Source: Paraburkholderia sp. UYCP14C
Lineage (GTDB): Bacteria > Pseudomonadota > Gammaproteobacteria > Burkholderiales > Burkholderiaceae
Direction of reading: 5' to 3'
DNA length: 64,000 nt
Assembly (NCBI RefSeq): GCF_004197395.1
Contig: NZ_SELS01000035.1
Coordinates: 20,781 to 84,780 of the forward strand
Below, piece by piece: positions 1 through 10,443 of the stretch. A model generated the notes under the pieces. The model did no database searches, was not told the DNA's origin, and was given only the letters and a program-made list of their open reading frames with translations. The position numbers and the translations under genes were made by a program. Position 1 is the first letter of the stretch. Every line of letters begins with the position of its first letter.

Positions 1-139
1 AGTATCGAGCGATTGTGCGAGGTCGACATGACGTGCTCCGATCGTAATCTGCACGTTTGTCGACCCGCGCGGCCGGTTATGACAAGCCTGTTTTAATTTT
101 TTTCGGCGTGGGTTGAACCCGTCAAGGCTCGCCCTCGAT

Positions 140-499
140 TCAGTCGTAACTGACCACCACCGTGACGCGCGTGTCCCTATCGGTACGCTTCGCGTCCAGC
201 GACTGCATGCCGCCGTTCACTTCGAGCGCGATATCGACCCCGCCGGCGACGCCCGGCGGCGCGCTGAAGGTCACCGTGCGCGAAAAGCGCTGACCCGCCC
301 CGCTCGCGCTATCGACAGCGACGCCGGTGGGCGCCATCGCCGTGCTGATCTGCATCGGCGGCGCGACGATCATCCCCGCGAACCGGATCACCCCGCCCGT
401 CACCGTCGATGCCGCCGGCGCCGCCAGCGGCGCGGCGAGCAATGCCGCCATCGCGACCGTGCGATCGAAGGTTCGCCACCGCCTTGTTTCCGCTTTCAT
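140..499 (-). CDS. Small exported protein of unknown function
   Basis: The gene encodes 119 residues. Residues about 14-32 form a hydrophobic signal peptide (alternating Ala/Leu, ending PAASTV), so the protein is probably exported. The mature part begins GGVIRFAGMIVAPP, a pattern I associate with short fimbria-like exported proteins of Burkholderia, but there is no Cys pair and no clear family signature. The ATG at 499 was chosen over an in-frame GTG two codons upstream because AGAGGTG lies just before it. The gene is transcribed towards the left window edge, with no neighbour visible on that side. Export is well supported; function is unknown. Confidence 0.6.
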   Translation of the reverse strand: MKAETRRWRTFDRTVAMAALLAAPLAAPAASTVTGGVIRFAGMIVAPPMQISTAMAPTGVAVDSASGAGQRFSRTVTFSAPPGVAGGVDIALEVNGGMQSLDAKRTDRDTRVTVVVSYD

Positions 500-505
500 G
501 TGCAC

Positions 506-1103
506 CTCTGTGTCGATCGGCGCGAGTCACGCCGCGCCATTCACGCGCCATCCCGCGAATCGGTTCGCTGGAGCGCGCCCTTCGCAGCACTTTCTTTAGC
601 GGCAATCTTCCGACTGGCTCGAACGTAAGGTGGATCAGGTCGTCTTCATCCGGCATCGCACAAAAGCGGCTTCTCGGCGCGGCGCGACGTCGCCAGCGGA
701 GGTGCCCGACGCAGCGTGCTAACATCAAACTTCGATCAAACTTCGTCTCGCTGCTGCCGCGCGGCCTCACGTTTTATCGCGCGACACCTTTCGTTCGGTC
801 TTCTGCCAACCTCTGGTCGTTTTGCCCGTGACTTCTTTGCGTCGTCCGACTTTCCGTGCTCTCGCCCGTTTGCGCCCACGCCGCGCAAGCGGCGACGCGC
901 GCGCGAGTGTCGCGCGGCAAAGCGCCGGGGGGACGTCCCGAACGCTCCCGCTTCACGCCGCCCGGCGCCCTCGCTGACGCAGCCCGCCATACCCTGGGCC
1001 GCGTCGCCGGGCTCCGGGCTTTCCGATTCGTTCATTCATCCGCCGACCACCCCGCGTGGGTCGTCGCACGCGGCCTTCCTGCAACGTTTATCCGGAGTCC
1101 TTG
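506..1103. other. Gene-poor stretch upstream of rnk
   Basis: About 600 bases with open frames in several phases, but all give Arg/Ala-rich translations typical of non-coding GC-rich DNA and none has a convincing ribosome binding site. It presumably carries the divergent promoters for the exported protein on the left and rnk on the right; I could not place them. Confidence 0.5.
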
Positions 1104-1508
1104 ATGATGAAGAAGATCAAAACCTGCTATCTGACCGAACTCGACGTGGCCCGCCTCGAGAAACACGCGGCTGCCGACACGAAACTGCAGCACATGCTCG
1201 ACGACGTGCTCGAACGCGCGGTGATCGTCGACTCGCACGACGTTCCCGCCGACGTCGTCACGATGAACTCGCAAGCGACGCTGATCGACACAGCGAGCGG
1301 CGAGCAGATGACGTGGACCGTCGTCTATCCGCCCAACGCCGATTTCGCGCACGGGCGCCTGAACGTGTTCTCGCCGGCCGGCCTCGCGCTGCTCGGCGCG
1401 CGCCGCGGCGAGAGCATCCGCTTCACGCCGCCGAGCGGCGATCACAAAGTGCTGAAGCTCGACAAAATCCTGTATCAGCCCGAAGCCGCCGACGATTTTT
1501 TGCTGTAA
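1104..1508 (+). CDS. rnk: Nucleoside diphosphate kinase regulator Rnk (GreA/GreB C-domain family)
   Basis: A 134-residue protein close in length to E. coli Rnk (136). The N-terminal half (LTELDVARLEKHA) matches the short coiled-coil of Rnk. The C-terminal half (VTMNSQATLIDTASGEQ, then VVYPPNADF, SPAGLALLGARRGE and a final VLKLDKILYQPEA) is the FKBP-like GreA/GreB domain that docks on the RNA polymerase secondary channel. Rnk is an anti-Gre-like polymerase-binding protein linked to Ndk expression and lacks the long GreA coiled coil. The start MMKKIK at 1104 follows a CCGGAG sequence at 1092; an upstream in-frame ATG at 1056 would add a Pro/Arg-rich tail untypical of the family. It stands alone. 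Confidence 0.85.
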   Translation: MMKKIKTCYLTELDVARLEKHAAADTKLQHMLDDVLERAVIVDSHDVPADVVTMNSQATLIDTASGEQMTWTVVYPPNADFAHGRLNVFSPAGLALLGARRGESIRFTPPSGDHKVLKLDKILYQPEAADDFLL

Positions 1509-1656
1509 GCCGGCTGTTCCCTGGCTGTAAGTTGCCCTGTCTGATGCGATCTCGAATCAAGCGTAGGAGATGTCCGGTTTCATCTGGACCAATTTTCTGA
1601 ATCGTTCGGACAGGTTGCCAAACCGCGGGCGGCCGGTGTATCGTGTGCGCTGCTAA

Positions 1657-3789
<2,133 letters not shown>

Positions 3790-3830
3790 ACCGCTTGCGC
3801 AATTCGCGCGAGGCTGCACCGCAGTATCGA

Positions 3831-3857
3831 AGCCCGCCGGCATGGCGGGCTTTTTTC
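3831..3857 (+). terminator. Rho-independent terminator of thiC
   Basis: AGCCCGCC-ggcat-GGCGGGCT hairpin followed directly by a run of T, about 40 bases after the thiC stop. Confidence 0.88.
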
Positions 3858-3891
3858 GTTTCGTCGAGCAGGCACGCTGCGTGCTGAGGGA

Positions 3892-3909
3892 TGGAAACAA
3901 TCGTTTCCA
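3892..3909. promoter_or_regulatory. Inverted repeat upstream of the glycine-zipper lipoprotein gene
   Basis: TGGAAAC-aatc-GTTTCCA, a perfect 7-bp inverted repeat with a 4-base spacer, lies about 9 bases before the Shine-Dalgarno of the next gene. It could be an operator or a 5'-UTR hairpin; which is unknown. Confidence 0.35.
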
Positions 3910-3930
3910 ACAACGAACGGAGGCAGCATC

Positions 3931-4155
3931 ATGAAATCGATCCGTCAATTCAGTGCCCGTCTGGGCACGGTCGCAGTCGCCATTTCGCTCGTCGCAGGTC
4001 TCGCAGCATGCGACGGTATGTCCCCACGCACACGCGATACCGCAATCGGCGCCGGCGTCGGCGGCGCGGCCGGCGCGGCGATCGGCGGCAGCGCTTTGTC
4101 GACGCTGGGCGGTGCTGCGGTAGGCGGCGTGATCGGCAATCAGGTCGGCAAGTGA
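3931..4155 (+). CDS. OsmB-like glycine-zipper outer-membrane lipoprotein
   Basis: A 74-residue protein with a signal peptide ending in a lipobox (VAGLAAC, Cys about residue 27), then a short linker and a glycine-zipper segment (IGAGVGGAAGAAIGG, then GGAAVGGVIGNQVGK). This is the build of small stress-induced lipoproteins such as OsmB and the SlyB/YMGG group. The start follows CGGAGG with 7-base spacing. A perfect inverted repeat just upstream may regulate it. Envelope location is well supported; osmotic or stress induction is inferred from the family only. Confidence 0.75.
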   Translation: MKSIRQFSARLGTVAVAISLVAGLAACDGMSPRTRDTAIGAGVGGAAGAAIGGSALSTLGGAAVGGVIGNQVGK

Positions 4156-4385
4156 GCGTTGCGGCCGATGAGCGCCCAGGCGTTCAGACAGGATGACGAA
4201 CGATATTTTCCGACCGCGACCCAGGGTGCGCAGGGCCGTGCATGCCGCGCCCTCGCGTCGACCACGCGCGTGGAAACAGACTGAAATATGCGGTTGCTGT
4301 TTTGCCACAGCGCTGCCGCGGCAAGAGCGTAAGCTCCTCATCACGATGTCGCGCGAAGCGCCATCGGTTCATCGAGGAGCGTGCC

Positions 4386-4853
4386 ATGGAGTCCCGCGTC
4401 GTCAGCCATCTTCGCGCGGTGCGCCTGTCGACGCCACGCGATTCGTCCCGTTTTTCCGCGCGCTTCGCTCGGCCCGCCGCCACGATTTCCGCGCTCGCTT
4501 CCAGTCTCTTTTTAGCGGGCTGCTATTACCCCGCCGGCTACTATCCCGCCGGCTATTACCCGGCGTACTACTCGACCGCACCGGCGACCACAGCGAACCA
4601 ATCCGCGCCGGCGACCGATCCACAGCAGCAGCCTCAAGCTCAGGCGCAAATGCAGGTCGTGCCGCAGAACGTGCCGCCCGCTTACGTAGCTCCCCCGCCC
4701 GCATATGCGGCGCCGCCGGTTTATCCGGCCTACTATCCGCCGCCGGCCTATCCTTACCCCGCTTATTACGGCTATCCCGCCTACTACGGACCGTCGATCG
4801 CGATCGGCGTCGGCGGCTATTGGGGTGGCCATTGGGGCGGCCACTGGCATTGA
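4386..4853 (+). CDS. Tyr/Pro-rich lipoprotein
   Basis: A 155-residue protein with a longish basic N-terminus, a hydrophobic segment and a lipobox (SLFLAGC, Cys about residue 46). The mature protein begins with YYPAGYYPAGYYPAYY, encoded by three 15-bp near-identical tandem units. It continues as a Gln/Ala-rich linker, a Pro/Tyr-rich part (YPAYYPPPAYPYPAYYG) and a Gly/His/Trp end (GGYWGGHWGGHWH). The start at 4386 is preceded by GAGGAG; the frame is open further upstream without a ribosome binding site. No catalytic domain is visible. Similar low-complexity lipoproteins are common in Burkholderiales envelopes; the His/Trp tail might bind metal, but that is speculation. Confidence 0.68.
   Translation: MESRVVSHLRAVRLSTPRDSSRFSARFARPAATISALASSLFLAGCYYPAGYYPAGYYPAYYSTAPATTANQSAPATDPQQQPQAQAQMQVVPQNVPPAYVAPPPAYAAPPVYPAYYPPPAYPYPAYYGYPAYYGPSIAIGVGGYWGGHWGGHWH
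4524..4568 (+). repeat. Three tandem 15-bp units in the Tyr-rich lipoprotein
   Basis: TATTACCCCGCCGGC, TACTATCCCGCCGGC and TATTACCCGGCGTAC follow one another in frame, coding for YYPAG, YYPAG and YYPAY directly after the lipid-attachment Cys. Confidence 0.7.
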
Positions 4854-5149
4854 CCCGCCCTCTCTCGTCGTGAAGCGTGCTCGCGCCGGCACTTCGGCTA
4901 CCGGTGCGCGCGTATCTTCATCAGTCGTTTTTCCTGCGCCTATCGGCTGCCACCGCGCATACTGCGCCCGTACTTTCCCGGCTTGACGCGCCAATATGGC
5001 GCTCTATGCTTGGAAGGCTTCATGCAGCACCCGCTTAAATCAGGCGACGCCGCTTCGTCGAGACCACTTGCGAGCGTCCGCCGTGTCACAGCGACGCGCC
5101 GTCACGCGCATTCCCCCGCGTCGAATTACACAACAACGAAGGAGACGTG

Positions 5150-6748
5150 ATGTTTCACCAACTACTCACTCCGGTCGGCAATTCGCTTTTTCCGTCTTTC
5201 ATCGTCGCCGCGCTACCGATCATCGCCGTGCTCGCGCTGCTCGGCTGGGCGCGCAGGCCCGCGTGGCAAGCATCGCTCGCGGGACTGATCATCGGTTTGA
5301 TCGTGGCGGTTTTCGTCTGGCAGTTTCCGGTCGGGCTCGCGTTCAACTCGGTCGCGGCCGGCGCCGTGTTCGCGTGCTGGCCGGTCATGTGGATCGTGTT
5401 CACCGCGATCCTGCTGTACAACATCGCGCAGCGCTCGGGGCGCTTCGCGGCCTTCCGCCTGTGGATGATCGACAACCTGCCGAACGACCGGCGCATCGTG
5501 CTCGTCGTGGTCGGATTTTCGTTCGGTGCACTGCTCGAGGGCATCTCCGGATTCGGCACGCCGGTTGCGATCACGAGTTCGCTGCTGATCATGCTCGGCT
5601 TTCCGACGCTCGAAGCGCTGACCTTCACGCTGATCTTCAACACCGCGCCGGTCGCGTTCGGTGCGCTCGGCGTGCCGATCACGGTGCTCGGCGCGGTCAC
5701 CCATCTGCCGTCCGACTTGCTCGCGAAAATGGTCGGGCGGCAATTGCCTTTCTTTGCGGTCCTGCTGCCCTTCTATGTGATCGGCGTGTACGCGGGCTTT
5801 CGTAACATGCTGCGCGTCTGGCCGGTGCTGCTGGTGTCGGGTCTGAGCTTCGCGCTGACCCAGTTCGTCGTCTCGAACTTCGTGAACTACAGCCTGACCG
5901 ACGTGCTGTCTTCGCTGGTTTCGCTGATCCTCACCGTCGCGTTCCTGCGCGTCTGGAAGCCCGCCGTCGATCCGAAATTCGCGGTCAACGTCGACCGCAT
6001 CAATGAAGTGCGCGGCAAGATCGGCGGGGTGCAGGGCTGGTATCCGTGGATCATCGTGTCGGTCGTCGTGATCATCTGGACTGTCGCGAAGATCTTCACG
6101 ATCGGCGACATCAAGGTGTCGTGGCCGGGTCTCGACAAGGCCGTGTTCATCACGCTGTACAACACGCCGTACGCCGCGATCTGGGACTTCCAGCCGCTCG
6201 CGACCGGCACCGCGATCCTCGTCGCGGCGCTCATCACCGCGTTCGTCGTGCGGCTCTCCCCGGCTGAATTCGGCAAGGCGATCGGCGATACCTGGGTGCA
6301 GACGCGCATCGCGATTCTGACCGTCGCGACGATCGTCGGCCTCGCCTATCTGATGAACTACTCGGGACTCACCTATACGCTCGGTCTCGGAGTGGCGTCG
6401 GTCGGGCCGCTGTTTCCGCTCGTGTCGGCGTTCCTCGGCTGGGTCGCGGTGTTCCTGTCGGGCAGCGATACGTCGGGCAATGCGCTGTTCGGCAATCTGC
6501 AGGTGGTCGCGGCCAACCAGCTCAATCTGAATCCGGTGCTGATGGCGGCGACCAACTCGTCGGGCGGCGTGATGGGCAAGATGATCTCGCCGCAGAATAT
6601 TTCGACCGGCGTCGCGACCACCGAGTTGAAGGGCAAGGAAGGCGTCGTGTTCGCCAGGACCTTCAAGCATTCGATTCTGCTGACGGTGCTGCTCGGCCTG
6701 CTCGTCTGGGCGCAGCAGAACTTCCTGCAGTGGATGATTCCGCATTGA
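5150..6748 (+). CDS. lldP: L-lactate permease (LctP/LldP family)
   Basis: A 532-residue inner-membrane transporter with a dozen or more hydrophobic segments. Family signatures include SFGALLEGISGFGTPVA, FNTAPVAFGALGVPI, FLSGSDTSGNALFGNLQ and SGGVMGKMISPQNI. The family imports L- and D-lactate and glycolate by proton symport. The ATG at 5150 sits after AAGGAG; a GTG one codon upstream would be closer than usual to the ribosome binding site. It is monocistronic, ending in a strong terminator, with no lactate dehydrogenase gene nearby. Confidence 0.93.
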   Translation: MFHQLLTPVGNSLFPSFIVAALPIIAVLALLGWARRPAWQASLAGLIIGLIVAVFVWQFPVGLAFNSVAAGAVFACWPVMWIVFTAILLYNIAQRSGRFAAFRLWMIDNLPNDRRIVLVVVGFSFGALLEGISGFGTPVAITSSLLIMLGFPTLEALTFTLIFNTAPVAFGALGVPITVLGAVTHLPSDLLAKMVGRQLPFFAVLLPFYVIGVYAGFRNMLRVWPVLLVSGLSFALTQFVVSNFVNYSLTDVLSSLVSLILTVAFLRVWKPAVDPKFAVNVDRINEVRGKIGGVQGWYPWIIVSVVVIIWTVAKIFTIGDIKVSWPGLDKAVFITLYNTPYAAIWDFQPLATGTAILVAALITAFVVRLSPAEFGKAIGDTWVQTRIAILTVATIVGLAYLMNYSGLTYTLGLGVASVGPLFPLVSAFLGWVAVFLSGSDTSGNALFGNLQVVAANQLNLNPVLMAATNSSGGVMGKMISPQNISTGVATTELKGKEGVVFARTFKHSILLTVLLGLLVWAQQNFLQWMIPH

Positions 6749-6792
6749 AGTCGTGCCGCTAGCGGCGTAATGCAATTCACATCGTTTGGTAA

Positions 6793-6821
6793 GGGCGCCC
6801 GCTTACGGCGGGCGCCCTTTA
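6793..6821 (+). terminator. Terminator after lldP
   Basis: GGGCGCCCGC-loop-GCGGGCGCCC hairpin of 10 bp followed by TTT, about 45 bases after the lldP stop codon. Confidence 0.82.
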
Positions 6822-7041
6822 CAATCCCGTCCTCAGCAACGCCCCGACGAATCGCAATTTTTCTCACATAACGGTGAGAATTGCTCGTTTGGCACGCGTC
6901 GCCCGCAACACTTACGATCGACATCACCGGACGCGGCCGTCTCCCGGATCTTGCCGTTTCATTCCACTCTGAAACGATTCGCGCGATCGCACTGCTACGA
7001 TGTGCTGGCGTCCCGACTCAACCGCGCCCGGCGCCATTCCA

Positions 7042-7968
7042 ATGAAAGCCAGAAACCTGTTGCAACTGCTGATTCTCGCCGCCCTGTGGGGCGCGTCGTT
7101 CCTGTTCATCCGCGTCGGCGTGACCGACTTCGGCGTTGCGCCGCTGATGGCGCTGCGTGTCGGCATCGGCGCCCTCTTTCTCGCGATCGTGCTGATCGCG
7201 CGACGACCGCTGCAACAATCCGCCACCGTGTTGCGCACGCGCGCGCTGCCGCTGCTGGTGGTCGGCATCCTCAACTCGGCGGCACCGTTCTGCCTGTTCG
7301 CGTATGCCGAGCTGACGCTGTCGGCGGGCGTCACGTCGGTGATCAATGCGTGCGCGCCGCTGTGGGGCGCGCTGGTCGGCTTCATTTGGCTGGGCGACCG
7401 GCTCAGCGGGCTGCGCACGCTCGGTCTCGTGGTCGGCTTTCTCGGCGTGCTGATGCTCGTGTGGGATCAGATCGCGACGCCGGCCGGCTCGGCCATCTCG
7501 CCGCTGACCGTCGCGCTCGCGGCCGGCGCGGCGCTCGGCGCCACGCTGCTCTATGGCATCGCCGCCAACTACACGAAGCGTCACCTGACCGGCGTCGACG
7601 CGCTGACCGTCGCGACCGGCACGATGATCGGCGCGACGATCGTGCTGCTGCCGCTCGCGGTGATCTACTGGCCCGCCGCGCCGATCTCGCTGCGCGCGTG
7701 GAGCGCGGTGATCGCGCTCGGCGTCGCCTGTACCGGCGTCGCGTACATGCTGTTCTTCCATCTGATCGCGGTCGCCGGGCCGACGCGTGCGATCACGGTG
7801 ACCTTCGTGATTCCGATCTTCGGCATCCTGTGGGGCGCGTTGTTTCTCGGCGAGACGGTGTCGCCCGGCATGCTCGAAGGCTGCGCGGTGATCCTGGTCG
7901 GCACCGCGCTGGCGACCGGCGTGGTCAAGCGCTTGCCGTGGATGGGGACGCGGCGCGCGGATACCTGA
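7042..7968 (+). CDS. DMT-superfamily transporter (EamA domains)
   Basis: A 308-residue protein with ten hydrophobic segments in two EamA repeats. The first starts LAALWGASFLFIRVGV and the second includes ACTGVAYMLFFHLI and FVIPIFGILWGALFLGE, both typical of EamA drug/metabolite exporters. The substrate is unknown. MKARNLLQ at 7042 was chosen because the first membrane helix follows at once; an in-frame ATG at 7000 would add a polar stretch. Neither has a strong ribosome binding site. It ends in a bidirectional terminator shared with convergent bamC. Confidence 0.87.
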   Translation: MKARNLLQLLILAALWGASFLFIRVGVTDFGVAPLMALRVGIGALFLAIVLIARRPLQQSATVLRTRALPLLVVGILNSAAPFCLFAYAELTLSAGVTSVINACAPLWGALVGFIWLGDRLSGLRTLGLVVGFLGVLMLVWDQIATPAGSAISPLTVALAAGAALGATLLYGIAANYTKRHLTGVDALTVATGTMIGATIVLLPLAVIYWPAAPISLRAWSAVIALGVACTGVAYMLFFHLIAVAGPTRAITVTFVIPIFGILWGALFLGETVSPGMLEGCAVILVGTALATGVVKRLPWMGTRRADT

Positions 7969-8130
7969 GTGCACGGAGACAGTTCGCAGCCGCGCGCGGT
8001 CGCGGATAGCGCGCGCAACGCGCTGGGATGCGGATCGAGGAAACCCGGGGAGAGTGACGTCACCGCGATCACGTCGCGTCACTCTGGCTCAGATCGGCAC
8101 ACCTCGCGCGTCGAAATGCCTGGTCGAAAA

Positions 8131-8159
8131 AAAACCGCCCGGATTTCTCCGGGCGGTTT
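8131..8159. terminator. Bidirectional terminator between the DMT gene and bamC
   Basis: AAACCGCCCGGA-tt-TCTCCGGGCGGTTT-type hairpin, A-rich on the left and T-rich on the right, placed between convergent genes, so it can serve both strands. Confidence 0.85.
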
Positions 8160-8195
8160 CGTCTTACCGGCGGCGTAGGCCGCGAGGCTCGGGTA

Positions 8196-9431
8196 TCAGT
8201 GCAGCTGGTCGACCATCAGGCTCATGATCTGCTTGGCCTGCGAGCTTTCGTCGAGCTGCCCCTTGTCGTCGACCACGGCCACGCGCGTCTGGTTCGGCGT
8301 CACCGCGCGCACGTTCACGCGATACTGCTTGGCGACCTTCTCCTTCCGGCCGTGGAAGACCTGGCTCCAGAAGCCCTGCTCGGCCGACGACATATCCTTC
8401 GGATCGACATAGCGCACGAAATACAGGCCACGGCTCACGTCGCGGTCGTCGACCGTGAAATTGCTGCGATCGAGCGCGAGGCCCACGCGCAGCCACGCAC
8501 GGTCATACGGCTCGCCGAGCGTGAGTTCGGTCGACGAGAGCTGCGCCGACGTGTTGTTGTTCGCCGAATCCGCGTCCGGCATCGGCGGCTGGGCCGAGAG
8601 CACGACGTTCTGCGCGGCCACGGCGGCCGTTGCCGACTTCGCGCCCGCCGTCGCCGCGTTCGGCGCGGTCTGCGTGCCCGCAGGCGACAGTTCGGCGTTC
8701 TGCGTGCCAGCCGCGGTGGTACCCGAATCGGCCCGCGCGAGCGACGCCATCAGGCGCTTCAGATATTCCTGCTCAAGTGCCGGGTCGTTCGGCTTCGGTT
8801 GCCACTGGGTCGACTCGTTGTTGGTGCCGGTGATCGCCTCACGCATGCCTTTCTGGCTGACGAACACGTAGGTGCCGCCGTTCGGCGCCGCTTCGAGACG
8901 GGTGCGGAACTTGTTGCGCTCCGAGGCCACGTAGCTGTTGCCCATTGCCTTCGACAGCGTGTTGCGGATGAAGCCGTCGTTGATCTGCGCGTGGGTTTCG
9001 TTCCAGTCGGTTTCCATCACGCCCTTGTCGCGCTGGTCGACGACGAGCAGGAAACCCTGCTCCTGCCAGAAGCGGCGGATTTGCGGCCAGGCCTGATCAG
9101 GCGTTTTGTTGTCGAGCACGAGCCAGCTTTCCGTGCCGTCGCGCTGGATATGGATGCCCTGCACTGCCGGCACGACCGCGACCGCGTCGCCGGCCGGCGC
9201 CTGCGCCTGCACCTGTTTGAGCGTGGACAGCGAAGTTTCGCCGCCCTGCGGCGGCAGCGAGCGCTGATCGGCCGTCTCGTCGATCATGTTCGGCGGTACG
9301 GCAAGCGATGCCTGCTTCGAACGGGAGTCGCTCCTATAGTCGATTTTGGTCGGCGACGAGGTGCCGCAGGCCACCAGCCCGCCTGCCATGAGCATTACTG
9401 CAAACCGCTTGGTGAGACGAAAATCAATCAT
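8196..9431 (-). CDS. bamC: Outer membrane assembly lipoprotein BamC (NlpB)
   Basis: A 411-residue lipoprotein: the signal peptide ends in GGLVAC (Cys about residue 22) and is followed by a flexible unstructured stretch (TKIDYRSDSR) as in BamC. Two helix-grip domains follow: the first includes WPQIRRFWQEQGFLLVVDQ and GVMETDWNE, the second TELTLGEPYDRAWLRVGLAL and DVSRGLYFVRYVD. A long Ala/Thr-rich linker joins them. It is an accessory part of the BAM complex that inserts outer-membrane barrels. MIDFRLTKRF at 9431 gives a proper signal peptide; the frame is open further upstream. There is no dapA immediately upstream, the usual partner in many proteobacteria. Confidence 0.9.
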   Translation of the reverse strand: MIDFRLTKRFAVMLMAGGLVACGTSSPTKIDYRSDSRSKQASLAVPPNMIDETADQRSLPPQGGETSLSTLKQVQAQAPAGDAVAVVPAVQGIHIQRDGTESWLVLDNKTPDQAWPQIRRFWQEQGFLLVVDQRDKGVMETDWNETHAQINDGFIRNTLSKAMGNSYVASERNKFRTRLEAAPNGGTYVFVSQKGMREAITGTNNESTQWQPKPNDPALEQEYLKRLMASLARADSGTTAAGTQNAELSPAGTQTAPNAATAGAKSATAAVAAQNVVLSAQPPMPDADSANNNTSAQLSSTELTLGEPYDRAWLRVGLALDRSNFTVDDRDVSRGLYFVRYVDPKDMSSAEQGFWSQVFHGRKEKVAKQYRVNVRAVTPNQTRVAVVDDKGQLDESSQAKQIMSLMVDQLH

Positions 9432-9909
9432 GTTCGGGGAATCCTTCCGCAACGCCACGGCAAGTTTCCGTGGATCAACCCAACATTTTACCGGTCCCGG
9501 CGAGACGTGTGCAAAAACTGGGGTTTGCCCGCGAATCGCCCGGTGGAAAAGGGCATCCCGGCAGCGGCAGATGGAGCGCAAAGGTCCGGTGCCCGCACGA
9601 TGATCGCCACGGTGAGTCGCATGCGATGGCGACGAAGCGACAACTGGAAAAATGTCCTCGCCCCTCCCTCCTATTTACCTGCTGATGAGGTAAATTTCAC
9701 ACTCAATGACACTTTCGGATTGACCTCGGGAGTGCTCCTATCTTTTCGTCGGAGGCCTGTCGAATAAGGGTTTCCGGCCTGCATGCGGCTCATTTTTTCA
9801 ACCTCGCGGGCGTTCCTGGCCGCCGCGGTGTGCAAAGAACTGAAAAAACCGGTGCTACGTTAATCGCGTTATCTCAATAAAAAATCCGGCGCCAAACGAG
9901 GAAGGCCTC
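9432..9909. other. Intergenic region, divergent promoters of bamC and the DUF2844 gene
   Basis: About 480 bases without a convincing gene. Frames are open on both strands but show no conserved protein features. An AT-richer part near 9680-9780 and the AT-rich stretch before 9900 are likely promoter areas. Confidence 0.45.
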
Positions 9910-10374
9910 ATGTCCAAGTCCTGTTTCAATCCATCCGCTATCGCGTCCGCGATCGCCGTCGTCGCATGCTGCGCGAGCTTCGGCGCGCATGCCGAATTGG
10001 GCGGCACGATGCCGAGCCAACCGACGTCGGGCGCGAGCGCGCCTCGCACGCTGCTCAATGGCGCACTGCGCGAGCGCACGTGGACCGATGCCGGCAATAC
10101 GACCATCAGCGAATACGCGACCAGCACCGGTCTGATCGTCGCCTACGCATGGCAAGGCCCGACGATGCCGGATCTGCACGCGCTGCTCGGCAAATACGGC
10201 GACTCGTACAAGACAGGCGCCGCCGCGGCGGGCGGCAGCGGCAACCTGCATGCGTCGCGCGTCACGCGCTCCGACGTGATCGTCGAGTCCGGCGGACCGA
10301 TGCGTGGCTACGTCGGACGCGCGTGGCTGCCGGCGGCTTTGCCCGCCGGCGTCACCGCCGACGACATTCAGTGA
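9910..10374 (+). CDS. DUF2844-family exported protein
   Basis: A 154-residue protein with a signal peptide (AIASAIAVVACCASFGAHAEL, cleavage near residue 29). The mature part contains LRERTWTDAGNTTISEYATS and GLIVAYAWQGPTMPDLHALLGKY, the pattern of DUF2844, a family found mainly in Burkholderia. The start at 9910 follows GAGGAAGG. It lies 69 bases upstream of a DUF3443 lipoprotein gene on the same strand, a recurrent pair, so the two are probably co-transcribed and work together in the envelope. Molecular function is unknown. Confidence 0.8.
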   Translation: MSKSCFNPSAIASAIAVVACCASFGAHAELGGTMPSQPTSGASAPRTLLNGALRERTWTDAGNTTISEYATSTGLIVAYAWQGPTMPDLHALLGKYGDSYKTGAAAAGGSGNLHASRVTRSDVIVESGGPMRGYVGRAWLPAALPAGVTADDIQ

Positions 10375-10443
10375 CGCGTGCGCCCCGCACGCGTCGCTCG
10401 CGCACCCTTCTTGCCTGAGTTCCACCCGACGGACCGCCACGCC

